Notes under the pieces: model-generated | What the model saw: the letters and a program-made list of their open reading frames with translations, nothing else | Database searches by the model: none | Told to the model about the DNA's origin: nothing | Program-made: the position numbers and the translations under genes | DNA from: Aquila chrysaetos chrysaetos | Taxonomy: Eukaryota; Chordata; Aves; Accipitriformes; Accipitridae | DNA length: 64,000 bases | Assembly (NCBI RefSeq): GCF_900496995.4 | Contig: NC_044011.1 | Span: 10,696,041 to 10,760,040 of the forward strand | Reading direction: 5' to 3' | Shown here: positions 12,401-47,429 of the stretch, in pieces | Layout of the letters: each line of letters starts with the position of its first letter | Numbering within the stretch: position 1 is the first letter of the stretch

Positions 12401-12918
12401 AACAGCATTAGAACAATTAAATTCATATTGTCCAGGATCAAGTAGGTCAGAGGATGTAGAAAACTAAGAAATGTTTTTTCGTGTGTGTGTGTAACTGGGC
12501 TCAGTGATCTGGGGATGTTCCCACATCCATGATTGGTAGATCTTCAGACCAGGGGAATGGCCTGGATGCTTAGAAACAACTTTTTTTTTTTTCCTATTTT
12601 TTTTACTCCAGCAGGTCTAACAAAACACTCCCTCTCTCTCCAGCCCTTGCCTTAGTCCTATTTTGAGGCCTTCAGAGCGACCACAATATTATTCCTGCCA
12701 GTATTTTGATGTTTGCATGTCTGGTGTCTCTATCACTTATTCTCTCTTCTCCTCCCTAGGCTGAAGTTGGAGGACCTCTGGTCTGCAAAGATAAGGACAG
12801 ATTTGTCCAATATGGAGTCACCTCTTGGGGACTGGACTGTACCCAGCCATCAAAGCCTGTTTTTGTCCGAATTCCTAGTTTTGTTTCTTGGATCAAGAAT
12901 GCAATGGTTGCCCACTGA
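260..12918 (+). CDS. Plasminogen-like kringle pseudoprotease gene, 3' part (tandem PLG paralogue)
   Basis: Nine exons are visible: 260-450, 1442-1590, 2303-2396, 4321-4438, 5504-5578, 6132-6272, 9650-9756, 11606-11751 and 12760-12918 (stop TGA). The 5' part lies outside the window. All have AG/GT borders, the phases join without a break, and lengths equal the matching PLG exons downstream except 260-450 (24 bases longer), 4321-4438 and 12760-12918 (each 3 shorter). The product has half of kringle 4, a Thr/Pro-rich linker, kringle 5 and a trypsin-fold domain. Catalytic His is Gln (AAQC), the Asp is kept (ADIALLKL), the Ser is Val (AEVGGP), and the activation Arg is replaced. By family knowledge this cannot be an active protease; a ligand or lysine-binding decoy role like HGF, MST1 or apo(a) is inference. 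Intact frames argue against simple decay. Phases and linker sequence fit PLG better than HGF. The introns (longest 6273-9649) hold no other gene I can see. Confidence 0.85.
1442..1590 (+). CDS. Kringle 5 first-half exon of the PLG-like gene
   Basis: The exon encodes [17 protein letters not shown] through RAGLDKN, the N-terminal half of kringle 5. It differs from the PLG exon at 38993-39141 at only 4 of 149 bases, far fewer than any other exon pair I compared. The polypyrimidine tract and acceptor just upstream are also nearly the same. Phase is 1 in, 0 out, as in PLG. Confidence 0.9.
2303..2396 (+). CDS. Kringle 5 second-half exon of the PLG-like gene
   Basis: The exon encodes [18 protein letters not shown] and then WEYCEIPRC. 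The lysine-site DGD is kept. The Pro of the usual GPWC motif is Val here. It is 94 bases long, the same as PLG exon 13 at 40617-40710, and about 80% identical to it by my count. Confidence 0.87.
4321..4438 (+). CDS. Linker and former activation-site exon of the PLG-like gene
   Basis: The exon encodes the Cys-Gly-Lys linker and the start of the protease-like domain ([10 protein letters not shown]). Where PLG reads CAQR followed by IVAGC, this exon reads CEQY followed by SMCSASPG. The Arg needed for cleavage and the new Ile/Val N-terminus needed for zymogen activation are both gone. It is one codon shorter than the PLG exon at 42224-42344. Confidence 0.85.
5504..12918 (+). CDS. Inactive serine-protease-like domain of the PLG-like gene (five exons)
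   Basis: Exons 5504-5578, 6132-6272, 9650-9756, 11606-11751 and 12760-12918 encode a trypsin-fold domain. The His motif reads LTAAQC, the Asp motif ADIALLKL is intact, and TGWG reads TAWG. The specificity-pocket Asp survives in DNCE. The motif that should be GDSGGP reads AEVGGP, so the oxyanion Gly (chymotrypsin 193), Asp194 and Ser195 are all changed. SWGLGC reads SWGLDC, and the Gly of PGVYV is deleted. Most Cys positions match PLG, so the fold is probably kept. The domain ends WIKNAMVAH before TGA. Confidence 0.85.
9218..9237 (+). repeat. (CATC)n microsatellite
   Basis: About five copies of CATC in an intron of the PLG-like gene. Confidence 0.8.
12107..12150. repeat. Two adjacent perfect inverted repeats in the last intron of the PLG-like gene
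   Basis: The first has 12-base arms, CTTTATTTAATC at 12107-12118 and its exact reverse complement at 12123-12134, with a 4-base spacer. The second follows directly: CTGGAAG at 12135-12141 and CTTCCAG at 12144-12150, with a 2-base spacer. Both could form hairpins. No known element is recognised. Confidence 0.75.
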
Positions 12919-13015
12919 ATCTGGATGCAGGCTACTTTTTCTGGAAAGCAGTCCCAGTGTCAGAAACAGCATTCCAAGTATGGTTTTAAAATTGTAATAA
13001 TTCATAAGAATATTA

Positions 13016-13021
13016 AATAAA
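13016..13021 (+). promoter_or_regulatory. Polyadenylation signal of the PLG-like gene
   Basis: AATAAA lies about 100 bases after the stop codon. The 3' UTR between stop and signal is recognisably homologous to the PLG 3' UTR (shared CTGGAAAGCAGT and ATTCCAAGT blocks), so the signal was inherited with the duplication. Confidence 0.7.
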
Positions 13022-14890
13022 TATCATTACTGGCTGAGCATAAGTAGTTACTGCAAAGAAATAGCCAAGCTGACCAATTCTTACTGTCTGTCAGTGTGTC
13101 TGTGTTGTGCCTGGTTAAGTCAACCATGTTGCATGTGGCAGCAGCTATAAGGTTCCTACTTCACCTCTCTCTTTTGAGACATGCTGCAACTCATGAAATT
13201 GGCTTCCTCTTCATGAAGACACCTGCTTTTCTCCTCTCTACGTGCAAGCAGCTGGCCTATCTCTGTGTACAAGGTCTTCCCTGTGCAAGAAACTTTATCC
13301 CAAATCAGGCCTGTCCCTGTACCCATCACTGGCATCTGCTCCAGGAATAAGAGTAGCAACCAAACCTAGCCGCTGCCTTGTGTAAGAAAAGGCCAAGCTA
13401 GACTGTGCCTGTGCTGCCAAGAGCTGGATGAAGGCCTGGTGGGGTTGCTTCTTGTTGGGGCTAATTCCCCCCAGTCACCACCCACGCAGCACTTTGTGCT
13501 GCTCTATGCAATCATCTAACTTTCCTAGGTTAGATGTTTGCATGGAAAAAACAACTATCCACTCCAGCGGGCAGAGCGGTATGTTAGATGTCATATGATA
13601 CAGTTAACATGTTTGTGAGGCACTTGCATAGAAATCTGCTCTCACTTGTGATACCAACAGTTCAGCCCTGACGTAGAGTTCAGGAATTAAAATAAACTGT
13701 TCTTTCTGTTTATTTCCAGAAGAGGAAAGGATGTCTCAGAGGGCTGGACAAGTGAAGCTGGGTGCCGGGGTGCCAGTGCTTGCCTTATCAGGCTTGGTAG
13801 CTGGTGCTTCTGTGTGCTCTGTGGCAGGGAGTTGGAGAAAGAAAGGGCACCCCCAGGTTAGTCAAGCCTCCCAGAGCCACAGAACCTGGCCTGGTTGCCA
13901 CCCAGAGCAATGGAAAAGGACTGCCACTGAAGCTGTCAGCAAAGGCTGGGTTAGAGAAAGGCTCTTCAAGCAGTACGGCAGTGACCAAAGGAAATTGTTG
14001 AGTGGGACATGTTCCAGCAGCAGCAGAAATCAACAGAAACCCATCTGTCCCATTGACTTCCCATTGGTTACCAAAGCTAATTCCAGAATTTTCAGCTGTT
14101 GTTCCAATCTTCTGCGTATCACTTAAAAACATATCACTTCCAAACAGTATGCGTATTGACCTAATAGCAGAAGAAATGTATGCCTCCTATGGATCTGTAA
14201 ACTGAACAAGGATTTCTGTATTTTTTTAGTCTTCCATTTGTATGCCTGATTTAAAATATATTGTAAATCTAAATCTAGTATTGAGGTACTTTATTATTGC
14301 TATAAAGAACTCTACAGAGATCAGGCTCTATAAACTCATTTTTGGATTTTTAAAAAAGCTAGAGTTAAAAAAAATACATATATTTGTAGACTTTATACTC
14401 GCTCCTTGATCTTCTTCATCAGTTCTTTATGTTTCCATTATGACCCACTCATCAATTTCCTTTGCTCATCAGGTTACTGGTTGAATAGCTGTTCTTTAAC
14501 CCAGTCTTTCTTAACAGCATCTTTTTCTTGGATTCCTTCCCGATCCTGAATGTTGTTCCTCTCTCCAAGCTTCTGCTCTCCTTCCATCCAGTCTGTCCTT
14601 GGTTGTGTGCCCCCATTGCAACCATAAGAACAGGCCACCTTTTTAAAGGTTGTGGCCCTTAGTGTGGAGTTTCTTACACTATCACAGATCTCTGTGCTCT
14701 GACCCAGAGGATCTGGAGATGGTGGTGGGTCTCTTCCACTTTTTCCTGTGCAAACAGCTGAACACGTAACAGGCTGTTACAGGCAAGCATGTTTCAGCCA
14801 TCAACCACTTCTGCAGCCTGTTGTTACCTTTCTCCTCACTTAATTAACATGTGAGACAGGGTTGGTGAAAAACCTGAAATGTGAACCCAG
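13022..14890. other. Intergenic DNA without a recognised gene
   Basis: The first roughly 80 bases still resemble the DNA after the PLG poly(A) signal, so the duplication ran past the gene end. Open frames on both strands at about 13.73-14.13 kb overlap each other and match nothing I know. I see no other gene here. Confidence 0.5.
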
Positions 14891-14899
14891 AAACAGCTC

Positions 14900-15720
14900 C
14901 TTTTGCTCTGTCACCAATATAATACACTCTCTAGTTGCACGAGTTTTCTGCTCAAGTATAGTACTCAGTGCGTCTCTCCATAGTTCTCCTGTGGTAATAC
15001 AGCCCCAAAGGCTTTTCTTGAGTTGTATGCTCAGTAAACTTGGATACTTTCAGAACCTGTTGAGCGCAGTATTTCCTGGAGCACATGAAAGGCTTGCTGC
15101 CATCTGGCACTTGCTTTCTATTCCCCATGTACTGTTTTTGTAAGTTCTGCCAGTAGTGTTGTTCCTTCAAAAAACATTGGCACAAATTCTCTGTAATAAC
15201 TGGCCAGACCCAGAAATTGTTCCTGTTTCTCTTGGTGCCTGTAAGCCATTCCTTGGTTCTTATAGGCATTGCCTAATGGAAATTTCAGATATTTGATACC
15301 ATCTTTTGCTAGTTGATGCTGAACTGTGCCTGCTGGGGGTCTGCCAACCTAGGCGATACCATTGCCTGCAGAGATTTTGTACAGTCTGCCTATAATTCAC
15401 AGATCGCAGTAGCAGACGTGTGCAGCTGCATATTCCTCATGGAACCCAACAACCCCACACATTTGTCACTGAAATGCTGCTGCTGTTTTATGTAAACCAA
15501 AGGCTATTGTTGTTGATTTCAAGGTTTTAAAAAGGCCATTCTCCCTGGATGCTTCTGTCAGAGTACGTCTCAATACTATTTGGTTAGATTTGGGGTGACC
15601 ATCAGCGTAGCTCTCCCTGGACACTCTCATAAATACGACAGTTTGCATGTCACACTCCATCACAGTTGGAAATCAGGTTTCTTTTCCAGAAATTCATGTG
15701 ATTCATTAGCAGTCCATCCT
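14900..15720 (-). pseudogene. Decayed Ty3/Gypsy-type pol fragment (reverse transcriptase / RNase H part)
   Basis: On the minus strand one frame runs through about 15660 to 14900 with several in-frame stops. In order it shows a FGL-motif block ending AAAFQ, a block EEYAAAH where the catalytic aspartates should follow but are not intact, then FLGLASYYREFVPMF, then WQQAFHVLQEIL, then GAVLPQENYGETH with VLYLSRKL after a stop. This order and spacing are those of the Ty3/Gypsy reverse transcriptase palm, connection and RNase H start. It is plainly dead. No LTR, integrase or gag could be recognised nearby, so the true ends are unknown. Confidence 0.75.
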
Positions 15721-18700
15721 CTTGTTACAGGATGTTTTCAGGGGCTGAAGACTATCTTTGGCCCTCACTTCACAATATTCTCTGAATCTTCTTTGACTTG
15801 GTTCCACAGTTATTTGAGTCTTTTCTGGGTGTCATTTTATGACTTGGGTTGGGTTTGGGGTTTTTTTTAGCTTTTATGAAATACAGTCTGGAAATCCTGC
15901 ATTATTTTTACCAGCTGACAAAATGACTGTGGTTTTAGCTGTTCTCTTGCAGCATGGGAATTCTTGATTTACTGTCAGTCATCTGTCCTGGTTTTGCCAC
16001 ATAGTGATAAACTACTTCTGGCAAGGTTTCTTGCATTTTCCAGTCTTTTGGTGTGTCTGAATAATAAATCTATTTTTATATTTACAGTGTAACTCATTAT
16101 TACTAGGACTGTGTCAATACATTGTCATAGAAGTTAGGAACTTGGACCCTGCTTCTGGTAATAACACCAGCACTTTTGTCATCGGATGGCACCCTGCATC
16201 CTTGGCACACAGGTACCATCCTCTTCATTTCATCTGTGCTTCTTGGGCCTGCTTTGGAGCACTGTATGTTCTTACTCTGTCACACTTGCAAATGTACCAC
16301 TGCATTTTTTTTCTTTTTCTGTACCTTAAGCTCTAGACAATTGCAGCACTTCAAACCTTTCTGAGTGCTAGAAGTACATTTTCTTCAAGAAGCTATCTTA
16401 TACCAGATGTTACAAGACTAATGGGCAGTTTGTAATGAGGGAAGGTGTTGCAGACTTTGAAAACAAGTTTGGAAAAAAGTTATGAAGGTAACTCCAGTTG
16501 CTCACAGCATCATCTGTTTAAGTTTTCACACCACTTTCATCCACTTCCACCTCATTGTTTGTGATGAATCTTATGTATCTGAACTTTCTTTGGCAAAAAT
16601 AGAACATGATATGCTACAGTCTTTTGGACATATGGAATACGTAAATGGCATAACTTTCAGAACTTTACTTTGAGTTAAAATATAATAGGAGCAAATGATA
16701 AAGCTGATCAGCAAATTTTCCATGATTTCTAATGCAAAATTTCCAGATCTTAGCTCAGGAGTTTACATGAGAGTCAAGGAAAAAAAAAAACAGAACAACT
16801 TTTCCAATGCTGCCTCCAGCAAATGCAAGATGTGGAATTTAATGGCAACGTCTTTTTTGCATAGAGGCATAAAAATGATTAAAAAATAAAGGATTTTTAT
16901 ACAACATCTATTAAACTGGAACCATCATAAACACTTTTATAAACTGCTTGTAAACAAAGAAGCTGTTATTGTATGTTAGACACACACATAAACCACACAT
17001 AAACATACACACTCAGACAGGCATGTGCGCGTGCGCACACACACACAATGTGCCCAAATATTAAACTAAATCTGAAGGTGATATTCTCATCTTGCTGACA
17101 TATTGTTGAAGATCTCATTGACTGATGTGGCTTGAACTGATCCCATTTGACACAGCCTTGAATGGAATAGAACAACATCATTTGCTGCCCTGGCCTTTTA
17201 GCATTTCGTTTCAGTAAGACTAAACTAGTTAGAACATCCTTCCTTTATGCAAGTTAATGAGTCAAGAACAACCATGGACATAAACCTACATATAAGTGAC
17301 AAGTAGAAACTGCACTGACAATTTCAATATATACATTGTGTGGAAATTGGAGGTTGCTCATCAATCTTTTCTGAAACTGCCATAGAAGCAATAACACTCA
17401 CCCTATTTCAGCAACATTTCCAGACAGCCGATTTTATCACTAGCTGGAGCCATCAGTAAACAATACACTGCTGCAGGGATCATTCTATATAACTGTGTAA
17501 GTTTGTAGAAAAATACCAGAACAGCACCTTACAAATCGCAGGCATTTGCTGGGGTCTTTGGAAGCACTTGGGCAATCGTTGGGTAAAATCAAAATCTCTC
17601 CATGGGTTCTTTCCTCTGCTTTTCTAACCAGAAGTGGAATAGTGGTTATGCTTCTTTTCTTCATTTTCTCTTCTACATTCTGCTGCCAAATAGCCCTCAC
17701 TCTCATCCAAGGACTCCCCAGTAACTCCAAACATTTTGAACAGAGTGGTCAAAGGGTTAAGCTGCACCATTATGTGTGAGAGGAAGGACTGATAAGAGTT
17801 CAACAACCCTCCATCTGCATGGGCTCAAGAACAGCAGTCACAGCTGAGTCCTCTGATTTGGGCCAGGGGAAACGGGAACTACTTGCCTGCTAAACCCAAA
17901 AAAGTGTAGCCATGACCTGCCAGGCATTAGTCTTTGAGGAACCTGAGTGCAAAAGATACTGACTTTCTTATAGATTCTTCCAAGAAGAAAACAGAATTAA
18001 AAAGAAAAATAGACACACGAGTTGAATTTCAGGCCCTATTATATGCTCTTCTCCGTTTCCGTTATGCAGCCCCACACGTAACACTCGCAGGCAGGGTGGC
18101 GATTGCAGTACACTAAGAGAATAACAAAATCAAGAAAGGAGAAGGTTGTGTGCAGGGCACATGCTCCCACTAACAGAAACGTGGAGTAGGCTACAGCATA
18201 TCACCACAGTGGTTTTGCTGAATCATTTCCCAAAGCAGTGCTAGTGCTGGGCATTACATGCTAGGACACTCGAGCAGGACTCAAAGCTGCCCACTGGACC
18301 CGCTCTACTGTATGCTGTCCTTTAGCTTAGCTATGGTTTCTCCAAAGCTCCCTGTCTAGAAAATGGAGAGTGCTTTTGCCCTCCCTCTTACCTAGCAGCG
18401 TCGTGATGAAGTTGTCCCTTGTGTACAAAGAGTTCTAGAGCTCTGCATGCTAAATGCCACAGCTGCTGAACTGGGCACTATTTCTAAGTATTTACAGCTG
18501 AATTCACTCTTCAGCTGCTTACTTTTAAGGCGGGGAAAGGACTGCATGTTCTCTTAATCACCTCCAGTAAAGGCTGCTGTCAGATTCTCTATGGCATAAT
18601 GCTCTTCACAGCTCTGTTAAAGGCAATTGCAGGGTCTCTGTTTTTCCAGATATTTTTTCAGCAACACAGAAACCCCAGTAATTAATTCTTTAGATCTTTC

Positions 18701-21700
18701 TACTATAAAGATGACACTCAGTTTGCTCACTTCCTAACCTCTCTGCTTCTCATATGTCTGTCTGACTTATTCTGCTGGTTTCTTATATTTGGCAGCGGCC
18801 AGAACAAATGAACATCCCAAAGACTAGAACTTTTACAACTGGAAAAACATCCTCTCTGTGTTTCCTTACCGTCACCGTCACCTTCCTTTCCTTGGATACA
18901 GTAGCATCTATGGCCAGAAATTGCAGAGATGAGCTTATCCACCAGGTCTTCTGCCCTCTGTGTTCCTTCATGTGTAGAGCAAGGACAGAATTTATTTTTA
19001 ACTTGGCTACCTTTTTCCTTCCTGAACCCCTTCCCACCTTACCCGCAGCAGCCTCTGCCATTAGAAGCCGTCCACATTAACCCTCTGGGGTTGCTGCCCA
19101 AAGCGCTCTCTGGCTCTGTGAATCAGGGCTATGTAAGTCTCACTTTTGTCACTCGTTCTGCTTGTCTTTGAAAAGAAAGTAAAAATACCTTCCTTATTTC
19201 CCAGCTACCCATGGATCTATGCTGTAGCATTACCCTTTGGAGCTCTTACGTGATCTCCTTTGGTTCACACTCACCCCAGTCTAGCAGCTGTGCCCCTCCT
19301 TAGAGCTGCCTTTTGAGATTTCCCCTTTCAAGCAACTGAATCTTGCCTTTGGTCCTTTCTCCTCTTAGCAAATAACTGATATCTAAGTGGCTGTTTTCTG
19401 ACTTTTTCTGATTCTGAAATTTAGGGAAATTATATTTATGTGAATTTATTCAATAAGATGTGACCTGTGTTCTGATATTGTTTGCAATTTCTTTTGCAGG
19501 GGATTTTTCTGAGCTTACAGTAAACGCAATTTCAAGGGTCAACTTCTATTTAAAAAGCCTCCTACTGTTGTTTATATTTTAACCACTGTGCTAACTAATG
19601 TACCCTGACTCTGAAATAAGGTCTGATAAACTTCCACCTATGGTAGGCCTCACAGTGGTCAAATAAATGAGAACAAACACCACAAGACCAGAACTGGGGA
19701 AAGATTAGACACTGTGTGGAACTATGAGGGAAAAGAGGAAAGAAGGAAAGGCACAAAAGGAGGCAGGTAAATCAACAGTTTACAAGACATCCTTGCAAAC
19801 ACGATGCCTTGAGAGGTCACATCCTTGTCACAAGACAGCAGTGAGGAGTGCCAGTCTGGTAGATGAAAGACACTTCTCCTGTTTTGACTTTTTCTTGTGG
19901 AAAACTTATAGAATGAGCATTTTTGTACCAGGATCAATTGCTGACAATATCCCCAAGTCCAGTTTTCCGGGATCACATCCATTAAGACAGAGATTAATAA
20001 TATTTCTCCAAATCTGCATTGTCATCTTTGAAAGAAATGGCAATACAAGTTTTCTTTCCTTTCCTCAGGTATAAATCAGGAGCATTCACACTGATGTAGG
20101 TGCATTTTAACCAGGTTCAAGACAATGAGATTGAGAGAAGAACCAGACCCAAGCCTAAAAGTGACAACTGCTATAGACCTGAAGGAGTATATGAGGACCT
20201 TCAACATGAGGAAAGCTTGCAAGAGAGCACTTGCTTACATGATGCATGCAGATGTTCCCAAACTATCCTCGACACATATTAACACACCTTTGGCTACCAC
20301 AATTAGCTCCTTTGGTTTTGAAAACCTGTAGGAAAAGCTGATCGGACTAAAATCTCTAAAATGTTGTGTTTATTAGAGTTTTACAAACTCAATTAAAACT
20401 CATAGCTTTTCAAACCTCTCCCATTTAGGAGAAACAGCCACATGTAACCCACATATGCAGCTTTTTTCTTACACTTTAACCACCAGTTGTGTACCATAAT
20501 GCAGTAACCCAGCAAATACCTCAGTGGAAATGGGGGATACAGAAGGATGGAGAAGGTGCCAAAGGTGCTGGGGAGGGCAGGGCTGTGCAGAAAACAAATT
20601 TTGCATTGAAGGAAGGAAAAAAACACTATCTGATAATATCTGATGGGAAGGAGGCACGGGGACTGGCGAGCAGATGCTGGCTGTGGCTGGGGACATGACA
20701 GTGGCCAGGGAGTCAGGGGGTGTGGAGCAGGAGAGAGGGAACCCAGGATCTGGAGTGAGAATTGAAAATGGGGTTAAGATTGTTAAAAATATGTAGGGCT
20801 AAACCAGACTTAAGTAGCTCTCAAAAGCCCGCTTGCTAGTGAAGCCTACTTTGTATTCTGCTCCTTCATTTTATCCTTCCTTCCCAATGAGTAATTGTTC
20901 CTCAAGCTTGATAAACCCAATCCCACATATAATTGTGCAGTATCCAACCCCTTCTCTCTGTCACCCTCCAAGAGTTTCCCTGAGCTGAGTCCACCTCCCA
21001 CCAGCTCCCTTCTTGGGCCCATCTGCTTTGTTTTTCTGGCCTAGTGTTAATGGTCTCCCAAGCCTCTACAGATATCCCACGCTTTGCTGTTGTTCACAAG
21101 CTGCATTAAAACGGCTTCAAGCACAGAAGACAACCAGATAACACGGTATTACAGCACCCTACAGGAGAAACATAGCACAGGACTACAAGCAGGGTCAGCT
21201 CCAGTTTTTCACATAATCTGTAAAATAACAGCTCATCTGGTTCCCATACTAGAATGCCTCTTTTGCATATTTATTCCTGCACCCCTAGCTTTATCCCAAG
21301 CCCTCAGTACAATGTGATTTCTACTTAAAGGAAGTGGGACAACAAGGAAGTGGATAGGCTCACTAGTTTTTAGAAGGAATTTAAGAATCTATGCACTTTT
21401 TGCCTTCAATTGCAGAAGACTGAACTGCATGACCCAGCACGCCCATTCAAGCCTGTTTTTCCTCATCCAGTATTCAGCCCCTTCCTGCCTCTGGTGAGTC
21501 ACTAGCACATTTGATTCAACAAGTTGTTTTGAAGCAACACCAGTGACCTAACATGCAAGAGAAGCCATGAAATGGTGCTGCAGTGCAACTTTTCCAAGGC
21601 AAAGGCCACTTGGGAAATGTAGAGTGAGATGATGTTGAAATCAGGATAACACATGGATGAGCAAAGTCTGACACCCTCACAGGATGAGTTTATGCATGCC

Positions 21701-22227
21701 GTGTGAGGTTAAATGTCTTCTAAGGAAAAACACTAAATAGCTGTCTGTGGGACTTAAACCTAAAGTTATGCTATTGAACTAAAATGAATTCTAAGTCTTA
21801 CTCCCAAACAGAAGAAAAAAAGCAAAGCCTAGGTCAATGAAACATAGGAGAGAAGGAATTCTTTAATAAAAAAGTAAAACTAAACTATTTTACAGAGTTA
21901 ATGTTATCTGGACCTGATAATTGTGCTTACTCTGACATTAAAGGGAAGTTGGTCCTTATAAATCAATACAGATATGCATGGCTGAAATTACCATTGAGAC
22001 TCTAGTCTCAGGAGAAGTTCAAATTCTGCCTGGACACACAATTTCCCATGCTTTCCAGCAACATTATTCCTATCTATTCTCTAGCAAAGAAAGACCTAAC
22101 CATTTGAGAACAAAACATGCCCCACAAAACAAGAGAGTGCCTTCACATTTCCCAGCATCCAGTGCAAATCATTGAGTCTGATTTGGTAATCCATCCAATT
22201 CAAGGTTGTTTGAATGGCCACACCACA
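15721..22227. other. Intergenic DNA between the PLG-like gene and PLG
   Basis: Apart from the CA-rich microsatellite at about 16.98-17.05 kb I see no gene, repeat family or RNA gene here. Short open frames are scattered on both strands without splice context or a recognisable family. Gypsy remnants could extend into the first few hundred bases but are too decayed to call. Confidence 0.5.
16979..17047 (+). repeat. (CA)n-type microsatellite, imperfect
   Basis: Alternating CA/CG and CATA units over about 70 bases, ending in an uninterrupted CACACA run. Confidence 0.8.
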
Positions 22228-22367
22228 GCAAAGGGGGTCACAGCATGGGAGAATGATTAACTCAACCTACCTGCCTTGTTTGTTTGATGCCGCCTCACTC
22301 CAGTGCGAGTCAATAAAACTTTGTGCACCGACACACACAACTTCCAGCACCCACCAGCTGGGCCAAA
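22228..22367 (+). promoter_or_regulatory. PLG: Proximal promoter and 5' UTR region of PLG with liver-factor-like sites
   Basis: The 140 bases before the start codon hold a DR1-like GCAAAGGGGGTCA (22228-22240, HNF4-like), GATTAAC (22255-22261, an HNF1 half-site) and TGTTTGTTTG (22277-22286, FOXA-like). An AATAAAA sequence at about 22312-22318 could act as a weak TATA-like element. Such a cluster fits a liver-expressed gene, as plasminogen is. The transcription start cannot be placed from sequence alone. Confidence 0.45.
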
Positions 22368-47306
<24,939 letters not shown>

Positions 47307-47401
47307 GCCTGGGTATGGACTGCCCTCTCCTGGAAAGCAGTATGCACGTTAGAAATACAAGATTCCAAGTGCAATATTAAAGCTACAATCATTCATAAAA
47401 A

Positions 47402-47412
47402 AATAAAATAAA
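47402..47412 (+). promoter_or_regulatory. PLG: Overlapping polyadenylation signals of PLG
   Basis: Two AATAAA hexamers overlap by one base, about 95 bases after the stop codon. The 3' UTR shares blocks with that of the upstream paralogue. Confidence 0.75.
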
Positions 47413-47429
47413 TATAATCATCCATTTTA

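Noticed and set aside
260-12918. HGF or MST1 orthologue
   Set aside because: His-to-Gln recalls HGF, but exon lengths, phases, linker and sequence all match the PLG gene 30 kb away, and the locus beside SLC22A is that of PLG.
13731-14132. Open frames of 131 and 114 codons on opposite strands
   Set aside because: They overlap each other, have no splice or family signal, and low-complexity composition explains them.
20100-20331. Overlapping plus-strand frames with a protein-like look (DLKEYMRTFN)
   Set aside because: I could not tie them to any family, and no exon borders or conservation signal is visible.
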